A stretch of DNA of 64,000 bases, taken from assembly GCF_000834655.1 (NCBI RefSeq), contig NZ_JXQQ01000052.1, forward strand, positions 29,318 through 93,317. Direction: 5' to 3'. Position 1 is the first letter of the stretch. Every line of letters begins with the position of its first letter. The stretch is from Variovorax paradoxus. GTDB lineage: Bacteria > Pseudomonadota > Gammaproteobacteria > Burkholderiales > Burkholderiaceae_C. Made by a program: the position numbers and the translations under genes. The notes under the pieces were generated by a model that did no database searches, was not told where the DNA came from, and worked only from the letters and a program-made list of their open reading frames with translations. Below are positions 63,413 through 64,000 of this stretch, one piece after another.

Positions 63413-64000
63413 TCAAAGACCCAGCGCCTTCTCCACCCCCGCGCCGTAGGCTGCATCGGCCTTGGTGCAGTTGTCGATGTGCCGGCGCTTGATGAACTCC
63501 GGCGCATCGCCCATCGCGCGCGCCGTGTTCTCGAACAACGCCTGCTGCTGCTCGGGCTTCATCAGGCGGAACAGGTCGCCCGGCTGCTTGTAGTAGTCGG
63601 CATCGTCCTCGCGGAAGTTCCAGAAGTCCGCGTCGCCGCGCAGCTTCAGGGGCGGCTCGCGGTAGTCGGGCTGCTCCTGCCACTGGCCGAAGCTGTTGGG
63701 CTCGTAGTGCAGCGTGCCGCCGTAGTTGCCGTCCACGCGCATCGTGCCGTCGCGGTGGTTGCTGTGCACCGGGCAGCGCGCCGCGTTCACCGGGATCTGG
63801 TGGTGGTTCACGCCCAGGCGGTAGCGCTGCGCGTCCGAGTACGCAAAGAGGCGCGCCTGCAGCATCTTGTCGGGCGACACGCCGATGCCAGGCACCAGGT
63901 TGTTCGGTGCGAAGGCGCTCTGCTCCACGTCGGCGAAAAAGTTCTCCGGGTTTCGGTTCAGCTCCATCACGCCCACCTCGATCAGCGGGTAGTCCTTCTT
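63413..64000 (-). CDS. catalase, C-terminal part
   Basis: The frame enters from beyond the window end and closes here; 195 residues are visible. They include MELNRNPENFFADVEQSAFA, the proximal haem ligand Tyr in RLFAYSDAQRYRLG, and HHQIPVNAARCPVHSNHRDG, all standard for monofunctional haem catalase. The small-subunit type ending in AYGAGVEKALGL is usual for bacterial KatA. The N-terminal half with the distal His lies outside. It is convergent with the LysR gene, 22 bases apart. Confidence 0.94.
   Translation of the reverse strand, partial: KKDYPLIEVGVMELNRNPENFFADVEQSAFAPNNLVPGIGVSPDKMLQARLFAYSDAQRYRLGVNHHQIPVNAARCPVHSNHRDGTMRVDGNYGGTLHYEPNSFGQWQEQPDYREPPLKLRGDADFWNFREDDADYYKQPGDLFRLMKPEQQQALFENTARAMGDAPEFIKRRHIDNCTKADAAYGAGVEKALGL

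Overview
The window is a stretch of GC-rich chromosome with almost every base coding. Gene order and protein character point to a Betaproteobacterium of the Comamonadaceae, most likely Variovorax or a close relative. The pointers are an ispG-hisS-yfgM-bamB-der-hfq-hflX-hflK-hflC-hisZ-purA run, a HisZ-type regulatory subunit, many Tat-exported enzymes, and lone LysR, AraC and XRE regulators beside small oxidoreductases. This assignment is inferred from the sequence and was not tested by a search. I see no rRNA, tRNA, insertion sequence, integrase, CRISPR array or plasmid function.

Region 1 (1-13.0 kb) is a conserved housekeeping block on the + strand: isoprenoid synthesis (ispG, cut by the window edge), histidyl-tRNA synthetase, outer-membrane assembly (YfgM-like, BamB), ribosome biogenesis (Der), Hfq with its own terminator, HflX, the HflK/HflC membrane complex, a DUF2065 peptide, HisZ, PurA and a purine-type phosphoribosyltransferase. 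A dispersed intergenic repeat follows purA; an inverted, internally shortened copy lies just before rlmB.

Region 2 (13.0-32.5 kb) mixes small regulator/enzyme pairs with conserved genes: AraC and a VOC protein, cystathionine beta-lyase, membrane proteins, a TesA-like esterase divergent from a YbbA ATPase, a double L7/L12-like membrane protein with an uncharacterised membrane protein carrying a DIDFD motif, rlmB, a geranylgeranyl-reductase-family flavoprotein, XRE and GNAT genes sharing a palindromic operator, an aldo/keto reductase, a split chromate transporter, a BrkB-type protein, and a patatin/acetoacetate decarboxylase/3-hydroxybutyrate dehydrogenase set likely to handle polyhydroxybutyrate or ketone-body carbon.

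Region 3 (32.5-43.6 kb) holds a YgiQ radical SAM protein, a tautomerase, a cold-shock/DUF1294 fusion, an EamA exporter, a short CoA-transferase, SDR and crotonase genes, and a Tat-exported PhoX phosphatase.

Region 4 (43.6-57.4 kb) looks like a sulfur-scavenging neighbourhood. It has an SfnB-like acyl-CoA-dehydrogenase-fold enzyme, a five-gene operon joining an AtsK-like alkylsulfatase to a sugar-type (CUT1) ABC importer, and a divergent NtaA/DszA-type FMN monooxygenase. The SfnB-like and NtaA-like genes share a 17-base upstream motif. This is the best candidate here for a system worth describing. It follows a short AT-rich patch with an unrecognised small gene.

Region 5 (57.4-64.0 kb) carries an exported CocE/NonD hydrolase with an OafA-type acyltransferase, a small lipoprotein, an NTF2-like protein, an SDR divergent from a LysR regulator, and the C-terminal part of a catalase running off the end.
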